Below, piece after piece: positions 60,846-64,000 of a stretch of 64,000 bases of DNA. The stretch spans positions 186,001-250,000 of the forward strand of contig JAHRBS010000001.1 in NCBI GenBank assembly GCA_024305745.1, given 5' to 3'. How positions within the stretch are numbered: the stretch's first letter is position 1; each line of letters opens with the position of its first letter. The notes under the pieces were generated by a model that worked only from the letters and a program-made list of their open reading frames with translations, did no database searches and was not told the origin of the DNA. Source of the DNA: Polyporus tsugae. Its lineage: Eukaryota; Basidiomycota; Agaricomycetes; Polyporales; Polyporaceae. A program made the position numbers and the translations under genes.

Positions 60846-63800
60846 TCATTCGGCGTGCACAATAGGAAACGACTGCAGCAGCTTTTCGATTCTTTCCATC
60901 TGGCCCGTGAGCCCTTCCATCTGACTGGTTAGCCCGTCCATCCGGCTTGTGAGACCCTCCATCTGACTTGTGACCCCCTCCAGCTTGTGCTCCAGAGCGT
61001 CAAGCCGCTTCTCTATCTTATCCTCTTTCGATGATTTCGACTCTTCTTCCTTCTGCGCCTCCATACAACGAACGAGGTTGTGCGTCGCCAGGTGATGCTC
61101 GCCATGGCTAAAACCAGCCTCCTTTTCATCACACGCCCAACAAATGAACGGTTTCGAGTCATCTGTGTCGTGGTCAGCCGTCGCGTCTCGTGGTGATGGG
61201 TCAAACGTACTGGGACAATCTATGCAATATAAGCATGGTCGAGAGACCGGAGCGTCGCATTTGAGACAAGCCAGCGCGACGACCTCGTTCTCCGAATCTG
61301 AGTCAGAACACTCCGTGGTCTCTAGCCTCCCAGGGGTGATCTTCTTCTTCGGCAAGCTCACCGGTGCTTCACCATCCTTCCCGTCTCCTGGCTTGGTCTC
61401 TTCGTGATTCCCCACTGGCTTATCTACCTCCTCGCGCTGTTTCTTCTGTGTCTCCGCCTTCTCCAAGAGGGTCTTCGCGCGTTCAAGTCCGGCCTTCGCG
61501 TTCCGTAGGACCTTGCCGATCTCGCGGTGGTGCAGGATCGGAGTGCGGATCTTGACGAAGTCATGGGTGGGGAGGTGGGGCGACGTGACGTCGTCGCGAG
61601 TCTTGATCGTGCAGCCCACGCACGCTGGCTTGTCGCAGAAGTCGAACGTGGACCGCGAGCCGCACTCCATGCAGACCATGCGCGTGCCGTAGATAGAACT
61701 ACGACAGTGGTCGCATACCACATCGCTATTCCTCTGTATCAGCACGACATGACCCTTCGCATCCATGAGAACGCACACTCACAAATGCACTGGGACAGCG
61801 CGCTGTCTGTAGTCCCGGAGGACGTAGAAGCACCGCACGTCGTCGAACGTCGACCGGTGGTCGAGTACCGAGAACCGTTCCAAGCCCGCGCCCGACAGCT
61901 GATTATCCATCTCCTTCAGCAGCAGCTCCAAATACTCCTTGCGCACATCCCGCCGCTCCTTGAGGTATGACCACGAGAACAATCTGCGCCGCACCTGGTT
62001 ACGCACCGCCGTGAGTGCGTACTTCCAGAGAGCCTTTACCCTGTTTTCCGTGAACTCATTGGGGTGTGGCCGGTCGATTAGGACCTCGGGCGGGACGCGC
62101 TTGTAGACGAACGTGGACGGCTGGTCGTCCTTCTCGTACCCCCACTTCCCCGAGAACGTCTCTCCGTCGTCGGAGAGCGTTCCCGTCCAATACGTCTTCG
62201 GGATGCGCGCGACGTACGTCTGCGTGAATGTGTACTCAACCGTGCCGTCGTCCTTGGTCGTGTAGTCGCCGAGGAGATTGTAGTCGGTGCCGGTCGCGCA
62301 GGGCGCCCGTGCTTCGCACGTCTTGTGGTCCATCGAGGCACGGAGGCAAAACGTCATCATAGGCGAAATGTCGCCACCCTCAACTTCGATGCCATTCCAT
62401 CGGCCCAGACTGAGTAAAGAAAGCGGGGAGTGGATCGGTGAGCCAGTGCAGAAATGGGGCTACTCTGAATACATACATTAGGCGTATCGCTTCATCAGCT
62501 GCTGCATCGTTTTCCGTGATGGGGTCCTCCACCCGTGCAGGGTAGAGGTCGTCAGAAGCGGAGGGGTAATTCAGGAGTTTGCCGACGTCGACGTTCTGGT
62601 CCTCTTTCGAATCGTCATATTCAACCTCGGCAAACGTGAGTGTGCGCAGGTTGTCGAGTGACCAGAATTTCTTCGAATCATGCCAAAGGTTGAACTACCC
62701 AGAATGAATGGCCGAGTCAGTACAAGCCAGAATGATATCGGTTGTCCGACGTACGACTTCACTCGCGAAGGTCTTGAACTGCGGTCCAGGATCCAGCTTC
62801 TGTTGCTTGAATAGAGCTGTTTTCCGCAAATCAATTAGTCGAATCTCAGTACGGATACTGTTCTGGAGCAGCATACCCGCTAGATCGTCATGACGTTCCG
62901 TTACGGCCTTGAAAACCCATTGCAGTGTGTCGGACGAATCCCATAACTCATCCTTGTGGATGACTGTGTTTCGGCACAAGCGGAAGATCTCGAAGTCGCG
63001 ATGGAGAAGGAGCCACAGAAGAGGGAAGAGAGGCTACAGTGGTCTCCACGTTAAACCTCGCACATCATCGTTGAATTGCCCAGCTCACCTTCTCAATGCG
63101 ACCCGGACCGGTGACGAGCAACAGTGTATCCATCGCATCGATATCGTACTTAATAGTTTCTAGACCCTCGCGTAGACGCTGTTCCTCGGCATCCACGTAG
63201 TTCTTGAAACGCTCTTGGAGCGATTCGGCTTGGGACGTCCTAATGACCGAGTTCGCGAGGCTGCTGATGTTCTTCCAGACGGTCTGCAGGTACTTGTCGA
63301 CGGCGTGCCGATTGGCGGGGTGGATGTCCGACCGTATCGCGAACATCTTCGCGTAAATGTCGACAATCATGTCCCGGTACTTGGTCGCAGTCATCTGCCA
63401 GCCTATCGCCCAGTATGCAAGCCAGTGCGGGAGACTGAACAAAGGCTAACTCAGTACCTGTTCCGGGTCGTACAATCCCTCACAATTGACACACCTCCAT
63501 TCTTTCGGCCGCGACGCAGTGAAGTGATTGACTTCTGCGATGGTGATGAATCCTGATGCATCGTCGTCGAATGCTTCTGCGATCGCCTGGAGCCTATTGA
63601 TGGTGATCCACTGCAGCGCCCATTCGTCCTGGTCGGCCACACGCCTCACAGCTACATCTACGTGGGTGGCTTTGCGTTTGCTGTCAACCTGTTGGCGGTA
63701 ATACTCACGGAGCGCGAGCACGAAGTGGCGTGCCTTGACGTGCCCTGGCCACCGCTATGCACAAGGCTTCTGGTGAGCAATCTCGAGGATGTTCAACCAG

Positions 63801-64000
63801 ATTTCCTTACCATTTCCTTCCATATATCGTGGATATCCTAACGAGGGTATCGGTCGGTTAACTCATGCGTCGACATGAAAGGAGAAGGCTGAACGTACGG
63901 GGTCAATGATCCTGTCATGCGGACCGGACGTAACGACTTCGATGACACGATCACCTTCGTGGTGGACCATGCGCCGCATTTGTTCCGCCAGCTCCCTCTG
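60846..64000 (-). CDS. EF-hand and ZZ-finger multidomain protein, copy D (5' end outside window)
   Basis: The window edge cuts it within the helical region (ELAEQMRRMVHHEGDR). The rest is intact and closest to copies A and B: microexon DIHDIWKEM, a canonical EF-hand loop DDDASGFITIAE, LPHWLAYWAIGWQM, FKQQKLDPGPQFK, the beta-rich stretch LGRWNGIEVEGG to FSGKWG, the VPS13-like motif ALWKYALTAVRNQVRRRLF with KERRDVRKEYLELL, the ZZ cluster CDHC...CMEC...CVGC...THDF, the second cluster CLKC...CIDC...CWAC with C-terminal His pairs, and a four-heptad coiled coil. Stop at 60848-60846. Opposite strand to copies A-C. Confidence 0.88.
60891..60974 (-). repeat. 4 x 21-bp repeat coding heptads in copy D
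   Basis: Four near-identical heptads of the form LTSQMEG. Copies A and B have three at the same place, so unit number has changed within the family while keeping the coiled-coil register. Confidence 0.8.

Noticed and set aside
1..64000. CRISPR arrays, operons, prokaryotic origins
   Set aside because: No regularly spaced repeats; intron-rich eukaryotic genes throughout.

Overview
The window is nuclear DNA of a filamentous basidiomycete, most likely an Agaricomycete (mushroom or polypore). Genes carry many short introns of about 50-70 bp with GT(A/G)NGT donors. Several families are typical of that group: DUF6533-type membrane proteins, F-box/LRR proteins, TAP-like alpha/beta hydrolases, HET-domain proteins and a Ty1/copia element. 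No species call is possible from sequence alone. All exon models were made by eye.

Layout. 1-5948 (minus) is a nearly complete Ty1/copia retrotransposon: 5' LTR, half-tRNA primer site, gag and pol, with its 3' end cut by the window edge. It sits inside a HET-domain gene (5949-7165, minus) and truncates it. Head to head with that gene is a large EF-hand/ZZ-finger protein (7890-12179, plus; copy A). It is followed by a decayed, 5'-truncated tandem copy (13030-14995; copy B). Then come a small Zn2Cys6 protein, a membrane-anchored TAP-like hydrolase, a long gene-poor stretch (19.5-21.8 kb), a DUF6533 membrane protein, an F-box/LRR gene broken by one in-frame stop, tRNA-Ser(AGA) and a quinone-oxidoreductase-like enzyme.

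The middle is a conserved housekeeping block. A 12.5-kb TOM1/HUWE1-type HECT ubiquitin ligase (28968-41426, minus) shares a 339-bp divergent promoter with the SUB1/PC4 coactivator (41766-42510, plus). SUB1 converges on an ABC1/ADCK-family atypical kinase (42651-45595, minus), followed by a seven-helix membrane protein (46049-47425, minus).

The right part has a gene-poor 2.9-kb interval, a third EF-hand/ZZ copy (C, 50313-55037, plus), a Gyp5/EVI5-like TBC Rab-GAP (55334-58353, minus), a charged lineage-restricted protein (59290-60567, plus) and a fourth EF-hand/ZZ copy (D, minus, running off the right edge).

The most unusual content is the EF-hand/ZZ family: four copies in 56 kb on both strands, at different stages of decay. 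Its architecture combines an N-terminal helical region resembling cell-death or STAND N-terminal domains, an EF-hand, a beta-rich segment, a VPS13-like basic motif, two Zn-binding clusters and a heptad-repeat C terminus. One copy shares a promoter region with a HET gene recently broken by a retrotransposon. This makes the left end a candidate fungal self/non-self recognition locus; that function is inference.
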